The position numbers and the translations under genes are program-made. A stretch of DNA of 64,000 nt from the NCBI GenBank assembly GCA_963790505.1, contig CAWBOT010000005.1, positions 1 through 64,000 on the forward strand, given 5' to 3'. The notes under the pieces were generated by a model. The model was not told the origin of the DNA, did not search any database, and saw only the letters and a list, made by a program, of their open reading frames with translations. Shown here piece by piece: positions 53,501-61,054 of the stretch (the stretch's first letter is position 1; each line of letters begins with the position of its first letter). Origin of the DNA: Acidisarcina sp963790505 (GTDB lineage Bacteria; Acidobacteriota; Terriglobia; Terriglobales; Acidobacteriaceae).

Positions 53501-55498
53501 GCGGGAATCGCCTCGGGGCAGAGTTGCGTGCTTCCCGTGCAATTTACTCCGGCCTCCGCCGGGTCGGTCAGCGGAACCCTCACCGTGACCGCAAACGGGG
53601 TCGCGCCAATTACCGTCACCCTGCAGGGAAGTGGAGACACCCTCAACGCAGGGAGCTCGACGATGCAGTTCGGCAGTGTGGCGTTTGGCTCCAGTGCCGT
53701 GATGCAATTGACCGTCACCAATCCAGACATATCCGGAACGGTCGCGGTTGGAGCGTCGACCACCGGCTCCAGCTTCACGGTCCTTGCGGCGCAGAACACC
53801 TGCCTCTCCGGGATCGCACCCGGACAGAGCTGCGTACTGCCGGTGCAGTTTACTCCGGCTGCGATTGGGGCCGCGACCGGAACACTGACTGTAACCGCAA
53901 ATGGTGTCGCGCCGATCAACGTTAGCCTGCAAGGTACCGGGAGCGACCTGACCGCTGGCGCCTCGTCACTGCAGTTCGGCACCATCGCCTCTGGCGCGAC
54001 TTCTGTGCTGACACTCACCGTCACGAATTCTGGAATCGCAGGCACGGTTATCCCCGGAACGGCGATCAGCAACTCCAGCTTTACGGTACTCACCACCTCG
54101 CAGAACACCTGCCAGACTGGAATCAATGCCGGACAAAGCTGCGTGCTGCCGGTGCAATTCTCTCCAACCTCGGTTAGCTCATACAGCGGCACGCTTACCC
54201 TCTCTGCCACCGGCCAGACTCCGGTGACCGTCCAGCTGGCAGGCGCGGCAACCGGCCTGACCGTAAGCAGCACCACCCTCGCCTTCGGTTCCGTCCAGGA
54301 GGGCGCCAATTCAACTCTGCAACTGACCATCACCAACCCTGGCATATCGGGGACGGTCAGAGTCGGGACAAGCCTCACCGGGACCGACTACACAGTCCTC
54401 ACCAACTCGCAGAATACCTGTGCGGCTGGAATCACTTCAGGACAGAGCTGCGTTCTGCCGGTGCAGTTCGCTCCAAGCGTAGTCGGCGCGGATAACGCAA
54501 GCCTCACTGTGACCGCAAACGGCGGATCGCCTGTCAGCGTGCAGCTGACTGGCAGTGGGGGCGCCTTGGTCGTCAGCACCTCCACGCTTCAGTTCGGAAC
54601 CATCGTCTACGGCGGCTCTGAAGTGCTGCCGGTGACGGTGACCAACTCCGGAATTCCCAGCACGGTCGTACCAGGAGCGACGACCAGCGGGCCCAGCTAC
54701 ACGATTCTCACTACCTCGCAGAACACCTGCCAGGCAGGAATCGCGGCGGGCCAAAGCTGCGTACTGCCGGTGCAATTTAGCCCAACCTCGGCTGCCGTGC
54801 ATAACGGCGCCATCACCATCACGGCGGGCAGTGAAGCGCCGATCGTCGTCCAGGCGCTGGGCTCGGGAGCCAGCCTGACCACGAACACCGCGACGCTTCA
54901 GTTCGGAACCATCGAGTATGGCTCGACCTCAGTGCTGCTGCTTACCGTCACCAATCCTGGAATTCCGGGAACGGTCACCATAGGAACGTCGATCAACGGC
55001 CCCAGCTACACAATTCTCACCACTGCGCAGAACACCTGCCAGGCCGGAATCGCCTCGGGACAGAGCTGCGTACTGCCGGTGCAGTTCACTCCGAGCTCCA
55101 CTGGCTCGCACAACGACGTTCTCTCGCTGACTGCAAGCGGGGGCGGATCGCCCATAACCGTCCAGCTAAATGGAACGGCGGTTACGCTCACCACCAGCAG
55201 CACGTCCCTTCAGTTCGGGACCATCACGAACGGCACGACGAAAGTGATTAATTTGACCGTCACCAACCCTGGGGTTCCCGGCACGGTTACCGTGGGAACA
55301 ACCTTCAATGGCCCCTACTGGTCGGTCCTTACGACTGCGCAGAATACCTGCCAGACGGGAATCGCAACAGGCCAGAGCTGTGTGCTGCCGATACAGTTCG
55401 CTCCAACTTCGAGCGGCTCGCACAACCACACGGTCGTTGTGACTGGAAATGGCGTCGGCCCGGTCACAGTTCAACTGGTGGGCAGCAGTAGCAATTGA
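47561..55498 (+). CDS. Giant secreted NHL plus choice-of-anchor-D (ASH) repeat protein
   Basis: A 2645-residue exported protein. AAGGAG lies seven bases before the ATG; a signal-like hydrophobic run (LSCLLAVGVALFFAGTL) is at residues 43-60, so a later start at 47666 is possible. An Ig-like region comes first (about residues 105-210). NHL-type repeats follow, about 215-470, with the motif VDASGNVYVADSGNNAVEE. Two divergent ASH domains come next. From about residue 687 there are 19 units of about 103 residues, each with LTVTNSGIAGTV and NTCxxGIxxGQSCVLPVQF. No C-terminal membrane or sorting signal is seen. Likely an extracellular or surface fibre; function unknown. Confidence 0.9.
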   Translation: MTFFALVFGDRRQNCVLDHPVQQPSRREPGDVGFRMSSIRVRPLSCLLAVGVALFFAGTLHGLTSGPQVKFVRAQALAKSGAKAGASRESADLATAQDTGQVQATAISVNFGTANVCSPGKTSPAPCNQAMTLTYSVSANLTLGTPAALTMGTPNLDFTLAAGSTCTGSVTSGSTCTVNVTFAPLYAGVRQGAIEILDSGGNLITTTFINGVGVGPQVAYGSNTQTTVINGLEDPEGIAVDGAGDLFVVDTFLTTVMELPVGGAAPIPIGAGLSYPVGVALDGAGNVFVADTNGVEEFLAVGGYTTVNTISNEFYLVGGLAVDGSGNLYVDDWLLNAVYQLPAVGGYTTVNTLGGGFNFNEPAGLAVDASGNVYVADSGNNAVEEILAAGGYTTVNPLGSGFYMPEGVALDPSGDVYVADSGNNAIEEVLALGGYTTVNTLVSGLDQTNALGLDSAGDVFISDYDDNSIVELPRSLPPQLAFALTPLGATSSDSPQSVQVENIGNAGLSFSALSASANFALVPGSGTPPDCSGSSSLAPGAGCNLSISFNPVVGGPLTGYITLTDNALNGVNAKQQIPLSGTGQVPQAQVSTTLLQFGTIAYSNSESLTLTVSNVGAGTLTISPSTSDPNFTIMSSTCGAGVTAGNSCVLTVLFSPSAIGTYSATLALQANGTTNPVVQLQGVASGLIAATTTMQFGNVPVGTPDIVNLTLTNSGIPGTIYPGSSVSGANYVVRGNTQNTCQHGITSGQSCVLPVQFTPVAVGADNETLTVTATGQLALTIPLQGTGADLVASPTTLQFGNIAFGATETVPLTVTNSGLTGTVTIGASSSGPSYTILTTAQNTCQSGITSGQSCVLPVQFSATTAGAHNATLTLTPSGGATPVIVQALGTASTLTASPSTLAFGTVANGASSTLPLTVTNPGIAGTVTVGTSFNGPGYTVLTTAQNTCTAGIAPGQSCVLPVQFISSGTGSHNHGLTVTANGVAPITVALTASGDNLTVSSSTVAFGSVAVGSSSVINLTVTNPDLTGTVSIGTSVTGTGFTILTNAQNTCGAGIASGQSCVLPVQLTPAATGSLTGTLAVSANGGTPVNVSLTGTGSDLVAKSTSLSFGTIASGSTSVLTLTVTNSGIAGTVIPGTAISNSSFTILTTAQNTCSAGITAGQSCVLPVQFAPTAVTSYTGTLTLSATGQAPVTVQLTGAGSGLGISGTTLSFGTVLDSATAVQLLTVTNPGISGTVKIGTAITGTDYKVLTTSQNTCSAGITSGQSCVLPVQFAPTVVGSDNGTLTVTANGGSAVTVALQGTGADLVATPTTLQFGTVAYGTSEVLTVTVTNSGMPGTVTVRTTSSGPSYTVLTTSQNTCQTGIAAGQSCVLPIQFKPTSTGVHNGSITLTAPGATPVVVQMLGSGDNLVPSPSPLQFGGVAPGSTGVMQLTVTNPDISGTVTVGTAVTGSAFTVLSNAQNTCLAGVAAGQSCVVPVQFAPTTATAYTGTLKLTANGGNAISVALQGTGSALIPASTSMQFGSVATGSSSTLSLTVTNSGIAGTVVPATSVSNSSFTVLTTSQNTCSAGITAGQSCVLPIQFAPTSVGSTSGTLTITASGQTPATVTLQGTGSDLVAGSTALQFGTVPAGATSVLTLTVTNSGIAGTVVPGTAISNSSFTVLTTSQNTCSAGITAGQSCVLPVQFAPTSVGASSGTLTLSATGQTPVTVQLQGAAAGLTVSSTTLAFGSVQDGTNSVLQLTVTNPGISGTVRVGTAITGTDYTVLTNSQNTCSAGITSGQSCVLPVQFSPSVLGADNGGLTVTANGGSPVSVQLTGTGGNLVAGSAALQFGTIAFGATEVQPLTVTNSGISGTVMVATALSGPSYTILTTSQNTCQAGITAGQSCVLPVQFSAVTAGVHNDTLTLTTSGGGTPVVVQLQGTASTLTAASSTLQFGTIAAGSSTVLTLTVTNPGIAGTVTVGTSSNNSAYTVLTTAQNTCTAGIASGQSCVLPVQFTPASAGSVSGTLTVTANGVAPITVTLQGSGDTLNAGSSTMQFGSVAFGSSAVMQLTVTNPDISGTVAVGASTTGSSFTVLAAQNTCLSGIAPGQSCVLPVQFTPAAIGAATGTLTVTANGVAPINVSLQGTGSDLTAGASSLQFGTIASGATSVLTLTVTNSGIAGTVIPGTAISNSSFTVLTTSQNTCQTGINAGQSCVLPVQFSPTSVSSYSGTLTLSATGQTPVTVQLAGAATGLTVSSTTLAFGSVQEGANSTLQLTITNPGISGTVRVGTSLTGTDYTVLTNSQNTCAAGITSGQSCVLPVQFAPSVVGADNASLTVTANGGSPVSVQLTGSGGALVVSTSTLQFGTIVYGGSEVLPVTVTNSGIPSTVVPGATTSGPSYTILTTSQNTCQAGIAAGQSCVLPVQFSPTSAAVHNGAITITAGSEAPIVVQALGSGASLTTNTATLQFGTIEYGSTSVLLLTVTNPGIPGTVTIGTSINGPSYTILTTAQNTCQAGIASGQSCVLPVQFTPSSTGSHNDVLSLTASGGGSPITVQLNGTAVTLTTSSTSLQFGTITNGTTKVINLTVTNPGVPGTVTVGTTFNGPYWSVLTTAQNTCQTGIATGQSCVLPIQFAPTSSGSHNHTVVVTGNGVGPVTVQLVGSSSN
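49619..55495 (+). repeat. Tandem array of 19 units (about 309 bases each) in five-unit supermodules
   Basis: Coding tandem repeat. By sequence type the units order as 1, then A-B-C-D-E from 49928, A-C-D-D-E from 51476, A-B-C-D-E from 53021, and A-B-B from 54566. The A-unit starts are 1548, 1545 and 1545 bases apart, and E-unit starts (51167, 52712, 54257) exactly 1545. Types: A has SGPSYTILTT, C has TNPDxSGTV, D has GTAISNSSFT, E has GTDYTVLTNSQ. The array appears to have grown by duplication of whole five-unit blocks, with loss of B and doubling of D in one block. Confidence 0.9.
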
Positions 55499-55511
55499 TG
55501 ACCGCAAGAAC

Positions 55512-55552
55512 GTGCAAGCCCAATCCCTCCAGCGAAGGGTTGGGTTTGCACA
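55512..55552. terminator. Strong hairpin after the giant gene
   Basis: A near-perfect stem of about 16 pairs from GTGCAAGCCCAA at 55512 to TTGGGTTTGCAC at 55552, with one bulge and one wobble, begins 13 bases after the stop codon. There is no T tract, so it may act as a processing barrier or weak terminator. Confidence 0.5.
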
Positions 55553-55748
55553 CAGCCACATGCCGTGCAAACCGAACCACCCATCCCATCCGTAACCTAT
55601 GTGAGGGTTTCGCCGTCTGACCTTCATCCTGCACCCCGAGATCTTCGGACACAAGGGCGAGCCGAACGTGATCGACGTCGTTCATCCCCGGCCAATTGCT
55701 CCTAAGCCGCAAAATTAACCCCCGCTTCCTCGGGATCTGCAAACTCGA

Positions 55749-55781
55749 AATGGCGCCCCAACCAGGGCGCCATTCTTTATT
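55749..55781. terminator. Bidirectional terminator between convergent genes
   Basis: A perfect 10-bp stem AATGGCGCCC/GGGCGCCATT with a 6-base loop, followed on the plus strand by CTTTATTCC. It lies just past the end of the minus-strand kinase gene and can stop both it and read-through from the giant gene. Confidence 0.7.
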
Positions 55782-55794
55782 CCCTCACGTCTCT

Positions 55795-58728
55795 TCACTT
55801 CGAAGGCGCGGATGAATCAAGCTGAGCGAGCAGGGCCTCGGTATCGACACGGGTCGCTCTACGGATCGAAAGCACCCCTGCATTATGGATGCCCTTCCAG
55901 ATCCCCATCGCTCTCTCGGCGCTCTTCCGCGCCTCAATCGTGTTTCCGCACTTCTGCTGGACGGCAGCCAGTGTCGCATAAGCACGTGCCAGATCACCCG
56001 CCCGGGAATCTGAAGGACCAGCCTGAGTGTATTTTTCAGCATCCGCCGCCGAGCGCGAGGCAATCTCCAAAGCCGCGGCCAGCTCTCCATTGGACGCGTC
56101 CGCCATAGCCAGTGCTTCCTCGCTCGCAATCTCTTGACGAGTCACGCCGCTATCGCCCGATGTCAGGAATGGCTTCAGCACTTCCAGAGATTGCCGATAG
56201 CTTTGGATCGCTTCTGCCATCTGCCCGAGTGTCTCAAAGCGATGGCCCTGATACTCGAGCAACAGGGCAAACTGCGTCGCGTACGGAGATGAATCGGGAT
56301 TGCCTTTGACTGCCAGTCCCATGAGGCTGATAGCCTCACGTATGCTCTCGAGGGACCGCTTCGTTTCGCCCGGGGCAGGGTCGATCATTCCGTATCTCCC
56401 CAGCGCCATAGCGAGATCGAACTTCGCCGTAGCGTCCTGAGAATCGGCTGCCACCGACTCGCGCGCCAGTGCGACGCATTTGGAACCCATCTCCCTCGCT
56501 TCCGCTGGACGCCCAAGGTTCGGGGACCACGGAATGCCTAAAATTGCGGCATAATTCCCGTAGGCGACGAAAAGGCCGCGGTGGGTCTCGACATCGTGGG
56601 GTTGTTCGTGAAGCAATGCTTCGCGGATTTGAATCGACTCCCGAAAGTCCTCCGCCGCCTTAGTCAGATCTCCGATCGTCTTTTGGGCGGCCGCGGCGCT
56701 CGACAACGAAATTGCGACATCCCTCTTGAGCTCGACGTTGTTCGGATCGCTTGCCAGCATATTGCGGCTCAGCTCAACCTCACGATCGGCATGTTCCAGG
56801 CCCCGAGGATCGTCAACCCTCAAATACGCTTCAGCTAGCTGGTTCTCGATCTCCGACTCATGCTTCTCGCACTCCAGATTGCAGCCAGGGACGTGCGCGA
56901 TACGATGTGCAATCGGAAGCAGCCTGTTATATAGTGCCACCGCCTCAGGTCGCCCGGCCTCTTGCATATTGTCCGCCAACGCTATCTCGATATCGAGGTA
57001 TTGCGAAGTTACGATGGGATCGCTCGGACTTCTCTCGTAGAGTGGCTCAATTATGGCTTCAGCCTTGCGCAGGCTGGCCTCCGCGCCGGCGAAGTCCTGC
57101 AGGCTCGGGAAGTAGTAACTGCCCTGGATCATCGAAACCTTGAGGTAGGCCTCTGAGAGCGCCAGTCGCATCCGATCGTCGAGTCCGGTCTCCTTTCGCA
57201 GGCGTTCGAGGTACTCGAGCGTCGTCTTAACGAGTCCTTTGCGCGCATCCAGTGAACCCGGCAGTTTTTCGATTGAATCACTCACGTCGAAGAGGGCCCG
57301 GTTTGCTAACTCGAACAGGTCCGTCACATGTTCATCGGCCAGCATCTTTTCATGCTGGGCCACGTCACGTTGCTGTTCGGCAAGGGCCGTTTGTTGTTCC
57401 GCAATGTCCCGCTGCCGCGCTTCCGATGTCAGCGCGCCCTCCGCTCTGCGCGCTTCCGCGATGGCGCGCGCGTTTTCATGGTTCGCGATCAGGCGTTGAG
57501 ACTCCGCTGCCTGCAGGGCCTCGCCGGCGCGATGCGTCTGCACAAGAGAAACAGTCAGGCCAGCGGAAAGACCAACGATCAGCACGCTCACGGTTGCAAT
57601 CTCCAGCCGGTTGCGTCGCACGAATTTCCGCACGCGATAGCCAAGCGAATTCTGGCGCGCAAGAATGGGCCTTCCATCGAGATAATGTTGGATATCTTCC
57701 GCGAACTGGTCCACGGATTGATAGCGGCGCTCCGGTTCCTTGCGCATCGCCATCAGCACGATGTTGTCCAGGTCCTCATCGACGCTGGGTGCAATCTGGC
57801 TGGGCCGGGGGACCTCGATCTCGCAGACGGCGCGCTCGATCTCCGCCGGCGTGGGGGTCAGAATCGGCTGAGCGCGGCGATCGGTCAGCAATTCGTAAAA
57901 GACTGCACCCAGCGAATAGATATCTGTAGAAGTAGTCACCGCGAGCCCCAGCACTTGCTCCGGGCTGGCGTATTCGGGTGTAAATGGGCGCAGCAGGGTA
58001 GTGATGGTGTTGCCGCCCTCGCCGTTGCCGCTGATCAGCTTCGCCACACCGAAGTCGAGCAGTTTCGGAGTTCCACCCTCAGTCACAAAGATGTTTCCGG
58101 GCTTCAGGTCGCGATGCACCACCAGGTTGCGATGCGCATACGAGACTGCGTCCAGGATCTTGAGGAAGAGTTGGCAACGGTCGCGGTTATTGAGAGTGTT
58201 GCCACGGCAGAATACGTTGACCGGCTGCCCCTCAACATACTCCATGACAAAAAAAGGCAACCCTTCTTCGGTGCTGCCGCCATCGAAAAGCCGGGCAATA
58301 TAAGGGTGTTCGAGGCTCGCCAGAATCTGGCGTTCGTGCCGAAAACGGTCGAGCACTTCGGCGGTATCCATGCCCGGCTTGACTACCTTGACCGCGACCT
58401 GTTTCTGGTATGCCTCATCGTCGCGGGTGGCCAGGTAGACAGCGCCCATCCCGCCCCGGCCGATCTCGCGAACAATGCGGTAGGCCCCTACTCGCTTGCC
58501 CGGCAACGGCTCCAAATCAAACAACAGTGATGCTTCGGACTGAACGGCCGCCGCGATCACCCTGCCGCTGTCGCAATCCGATGCCAGCAATGACTCGACC
58601 TCGGAACGGAGCTGGGCGTCGTTTGCACACAAGAAATCCAGCAAACGCGGCCGTTCCTCGACCGGCACGTCCGCCATCATCAGAAAGACTTCCTGGACTC
58701 GTTCCCAATCTCTCATCGGTGCAATCAA
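55795..58728 (-). CDS. Membrane serine/threonine kinase with TPR sensor region
   Basis: A 977-residue Hanks-type kinase. The catalytic domain (about residues 80-345) has the glycine loop GRGGMGAVYLA, the VAVKVVKPG lysine, HRDLKPGNIFV, LLDFGVAK and SPEQVLG. One membrane helix follows near residue 375 (LEIATVSVLIVGLSAGLTV). A coiled coil rich in Ala/Glu/Arg comes next, then a long extracytoplasmic TPR-like region to the end. A short N-terminal helix bundle (WERVQEVFLMMADVP) matches the ECF-linked kinase family. The start codon used is TTG with GGAG upstream; ATG at 58716 is the alternative. It lies 82 bases after the ECF sigma gene, its usual partner. Confidence 0.92.
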   Translation of the reverse strand: MIAPMRDWERVQEVFLMMADVPVEERPRLLDFLCANDAQLRSEVESLLASDCDSGRVIAAAVQSEASLLFDLEPLPGKRVGAYRIVREIGRGGMGAVYLATRDDEAYQKQVAVKVVKPGMDTAEVLDRFRHERQILASLEHPYIARLFDGGSTEEGLPFFVMEYVEGQPVNVFCRGNTLNNRDRCQLFLKILDAVSYAHRNLVVHRDLKPGNIFVTEGGTPKLLDFGVAKLISGNGEGGNTITTLLRPFTPEYASPEQVLGLAVTTSTDIYSLGAVFYELLTDRRAQPILTPTPAEIERAVCEIEVPRPSQIAPSVDEDLDNIVLMAMRKEPERRYQSVDQFAEDIQHYLDGRPILARQNSLGYRVRKFVRRNRLEIATVSVLIVGLSAGLTVSLVQTHRAGEALQAAESQRLIANHENARAIAEARRAEGALTSEARQRDIAEQQTALAEQQRDVAQHEKMLADEHVTDLFELANRALFDVSDSIEKLPGSLDARKGLVKTTLEYLERLRKETGLDDRMRLALSEAYLKVSMIQGSYYFPSLQDFAGAEASLRKAEAIIEPLYERSPSDPIVTSQYLDIEIALADNMQEAGRPEAVALYNRLLPIAHRIAHVPGCNLECEKHESEIENQLAEAYLRVDDPRGLEHADREVELSRNMLASDPNNVELKRDVAISLSSAAAAQKTIGDLTKAAEDFRESIQIREALLHEQPHDVETHRGLFVAYGNYAAILGIPWSPNLGRPAEAREMGSKCVALARESVAADSQDATAKFDLAMALGRYGMIDPAPGETKRSLESIREAISLMGLAVKGNPDSSPYATQFALLLEYQGHRFETLGQMAEAIQSYRQSLEVLKPFLTSGDSGVTRQEIASEEALAMADASNGELAAALEIASRSAADAEKYTQAGPSDSRAGDLARAYATLAAVQQKCGNTIEARKSAERAMGIWKGIHNAGVLSIRRATRVDTEALLAQLDSSAPSK

Positions 58729-58810
58729 ATTACATGCTCCGCATCTCCAGTCATCCGGAGAAAATCTTCCTAAGTAGGTAAGGCGGAAAGCCTTGGTCGA
58801 TTTTGCAGAT

Positions 58811-59389
58811 TTATGTCTGGCCGAGGCTGTTCTTATCCAACTCGCGCTTTAGCCAGGCCTGCGCGATCCGCAATTCGCCCCGGACCTTTTCCACCGGCAG
58901 ATCAAGCACCTCGGCCGATTCCTCGGCCGTCATTCCGCCAAAGAAACGCATCTCGATCAGTCTGGCTTTTCGGGCGTCGTAGGCTTCGAGCGCCTGGATT
59001 GCGTCGTCCACCATGACCAGCGCCGCCGGTCGCTCGATAGGCGAATCCATAAACTCATCCAGCGAGAAGACCGGCTGGCCGGCTCCACGCTTCGCAGCGC
59101 CTCGCGAACGGGCGTGATCGATGAGAATCTGACGCATCACATGGGCCGCGACTCCCAGAAAATGGGCGCGCCCTTTGCAGTCGGGTAGCTGCTGATCGAC
59201 CAGGCGGAAATACGCTTCGTGCACCAGCGCTGTCGGTTGAAGCGTATGTCCCGGTCTCTCCTGGCGCAGATAATGGCTGGCCAGCCTCTTCAATTCGACG
59301 TAGACAAGCGGCATGAGCCGGTCTAAACCCGACTTGTCGCCGCGGGCTAAGTCCTGGAGGACCCCTGTGATTGGTTGGGAAGCTTGCAT
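58811..59389 (-). CDS. ECF-type RNA polymerase sigma factor (kinase-linked family)
   Basis: A 192-residue sigma factor of the TIGR02999 group often paired with serine/threonine kinases. Region 2 holds LMPLVYVELKRLASHYLRQE, the -10-binding helix, and HTLQPTALVHEAYFRLVDQ. Region 4, a helix-turn-helix for the -35 box, is in EMRFFGGMTAEESAEVLDL and VRGELRIAQAWLKREL. No anti-sigma gene adjoins it; activation is thought to be by phosphorylation from the downstream kinase. It is the first gene of the pair, on the minus strand. Confidence 0.93.
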   Translation of the reverse strand: MQASQPITGVLQDLARGDKSGLDRLMPLVYVELKRLASHYLRQERPGHTLQPTALVHEAYFRLVDQQLPDCKGRAHFLGVAAHVMRQILIDHARSRGAAKRGAGQPVFSLDEFMDSPIERPAALVMVDDAIQALEAYDARKARLIEMRFFGGMTAEESAEVLDLPVEKVRGELRIAQAWLKRELDKNSLGQT

Positions 59390-59497
59390 TTGACTGGCGC
59401 AATGGCGAATCCAGTAAACCGCTTTTCAAGCGCGAATGCCATAGAAATCGCTTAGGGAAAGGCGGACTGAATCCGATGCATTAAGATTTCGCCGGCG

Positions 59498-59587
59498 TGG
59501 CGGAGGGAGAGGGATTCGAACCCCCGTTACCCGTTAAGGTAAAGCGGTTTTCAAGACCGCCTGTTTCAACCGCTCACACATCCCTCC
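59498..59587 (-). tRNA. tRNA-Ser, anticodon TGA
   Basis: A 90-base class II tRNA on the minus strand. The acceptor stem GGAGGGA pairs with TCCCTCC, followed by discriminator G and an encoded CCA. The anticodon stem GCGGT/ACCGC encloses the loop CTTGAAA, giving anticodon TGA (serine, UCA codon). A long variable arm and the T-loop GGTTCGAATCC are present. It lies between the sigma-factor gene and the end of hpnE. Confidence 0.95.
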
Positions 59588-59625
59588 GCGTGAGTGTTGA
59601 CTCTATTTTACCAGCGCCTCGATGA

Positions 59626-61032
59626 TCATGAGTTTGCGCCGAACGACTTCATGAGGCCACTGGGCTCGAGATCGGGCCGCAGGAAGCCTCTTGCCTCGCC
59701 GTAATCGCGGTCAATCGCCTCGGCTGCCAGGTAGCCGCTGCGTGCGGCGCCTTCCATGGTGGCTGGCCATCCCGTCGCCGTCCAGTCACCGCCAAGATAA
59801 ATGCCCGCCCACGGACTCTTCTGATGCGGCCGAAACTGGTCCAGGCCGGGAAGCACCGAAAACGTGGCCCGCGCCTCCTTCAGAATTCCGCTCTTGAACA
59901 CCTTGGCCCGCTCGACCTCAGGAATGAACGAAGCCAGCTCGGATAGTGCTGCCTGAAGTATCGCGGTTCGTTCCATCTTCAACTGAACAGCCGACGCGGC
60001 AATGACTAACTCGATATAACTCCCCTGCGCCTCAGGATAACCCCGGATTCTTGACTTATGAAACATCCACTGAATGGTCGTATCGAGCAGGGCGGCATGA
60101 TGAAGATCGGTAACCTGGCGATCGAACCATAGATGGACCGTCGTATAAGGAGAATGAATGAATCGTGTAAGGTCATGCTCCAAAGCGGCGGCTGCCTCCG
60201 GCTTCGGCAAACCCGAGATCAACTTCTGGGTTTGCTCAAAAGGAAGCGCGAGCACGACGGCATCGGATGTGTACAAGCCAGCCGAAGTCTGTAGGGTCCA
60301 TCGCCCTCCCTCGGCACAAATCGCGTCGACCCCGGTGCGCAGGCAGACCGTGCCGCCCAGGGACTCGAATCGGCGCGCTGCTCCCGAGTACAAATCGCTC
60401 AATGGCACCGTCGGGATACCGAGTTTCGCGCCCACAGGCGACTTCAGGAAGAGTTCGCGAAAGACCTTGCCCGCAATTTTCATGGAGCAATTCGCAAAGG
60501 TGTCGTTCAAGGTGCAGAGCACCACCGGCTCCCAGAAATGCCGGATCGCCCGCGGCGTCTGCTTCGTCCGTGCGAGCCACTGATCGACGCTGATTGCATC
60601 GTCTGGTTCGGTCGCCGAGAGAAACTCAGTCATTCCTCTCGCGATTGCTAACTTATCCCGACTGTCGAGCATGGCAGCGCGTAGAAATGCGCCCGAGAAA
60701 TGAAGTGGCGCAGGCAGTCCATTCGACTGAAAAACGCTGCGGCGGCCGCCCTGCTCGATGAAGACGAGATCGTCGTACCAGCGCACCTCCCTGGCGACGC
60801 CGGATTCTTCGAGCAGGTGAATCAGGTTCGTACAGCACCCCAGCAGTACATGCTGGCAATCGACGACCTCACGCAAAGCCGGATGTTCGTATGACGACGC
60901 GCGGCCGCCGACAAACGGGCGCTGCTCCAATAGCGTGACCCCGTAGCCAGCCCCGGCCAGTGCGCACGAGGCCGCCAGCCCGGCGACCCCCGCTCCCACT
61001 ACTGTAACCGTCGTTGTTACGTTGTTTCCCAA
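59626..61032 (-). CDS. hpnE: Hydroxysqualene dehydroxylase (HpnE)
   Basis: A 468-residue FAD-dependent amine-oxidase-fold enzyme, the third of the HpnCDE set that makes squalene from two farnesyl diphosphates, acting on hydroxysqualene. The dinucleotide-binding motif VVGAGVAGLAASCALAGAG is near the N-terminus, followed by EQRPFVGGRASSY. The C-terminal FAD motif is GIYLGGDWTATGWPATMEGA. These match squalene-associated FAD-dependent desaturases. It is last in the operon, 22 bases after hpnD, and terminates near the tRNA gene. Function is supported by its two neighbours. Confidence 0.93.
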   Translation of the reverse strand: MGNNVTTTVTVVGAGVAGLAASCALAGAGYGVTLLEQRPFVGGRASSYEHPALREVVDCQHVLLGCCTNLIHLLEESGVAREVRWYDDLVFIEQGGRRSVFQSNGLPAPLHFSGAFLRAAMLDSRDKLAIARGMTEFLSATEPDDAISVDQWLARTKQTPRAIRHFWEPVVLCTLNDTFANCSMKIAGKVFRELFLKSPVGAKLGIPTVPLSDLYSGAARRFESLGGTVCLRTGVDAICAEGGRWTLQTSAGLYTSDAVVLALPFEQTQKLISGLPKPEAAAALEHDLTRFIHSPYTTVHLWFDRQVTDLHHAALLDTTIQWMFHKSRIRGYPEAQGSYIELVIAASAVQLKMERTAILQAALSELASFIPEVERAKVFKSGILKEARATFSVLPGLDQFRPHQKSPWAGIYLGGDWTATGWPATMEGAARSGYLAAEAIDRDYGEARGFLRPDLEPSGLMKSFGANS

Positions 61033-61054
61033 TCCATCTTCCGCCTTGGCAAAG

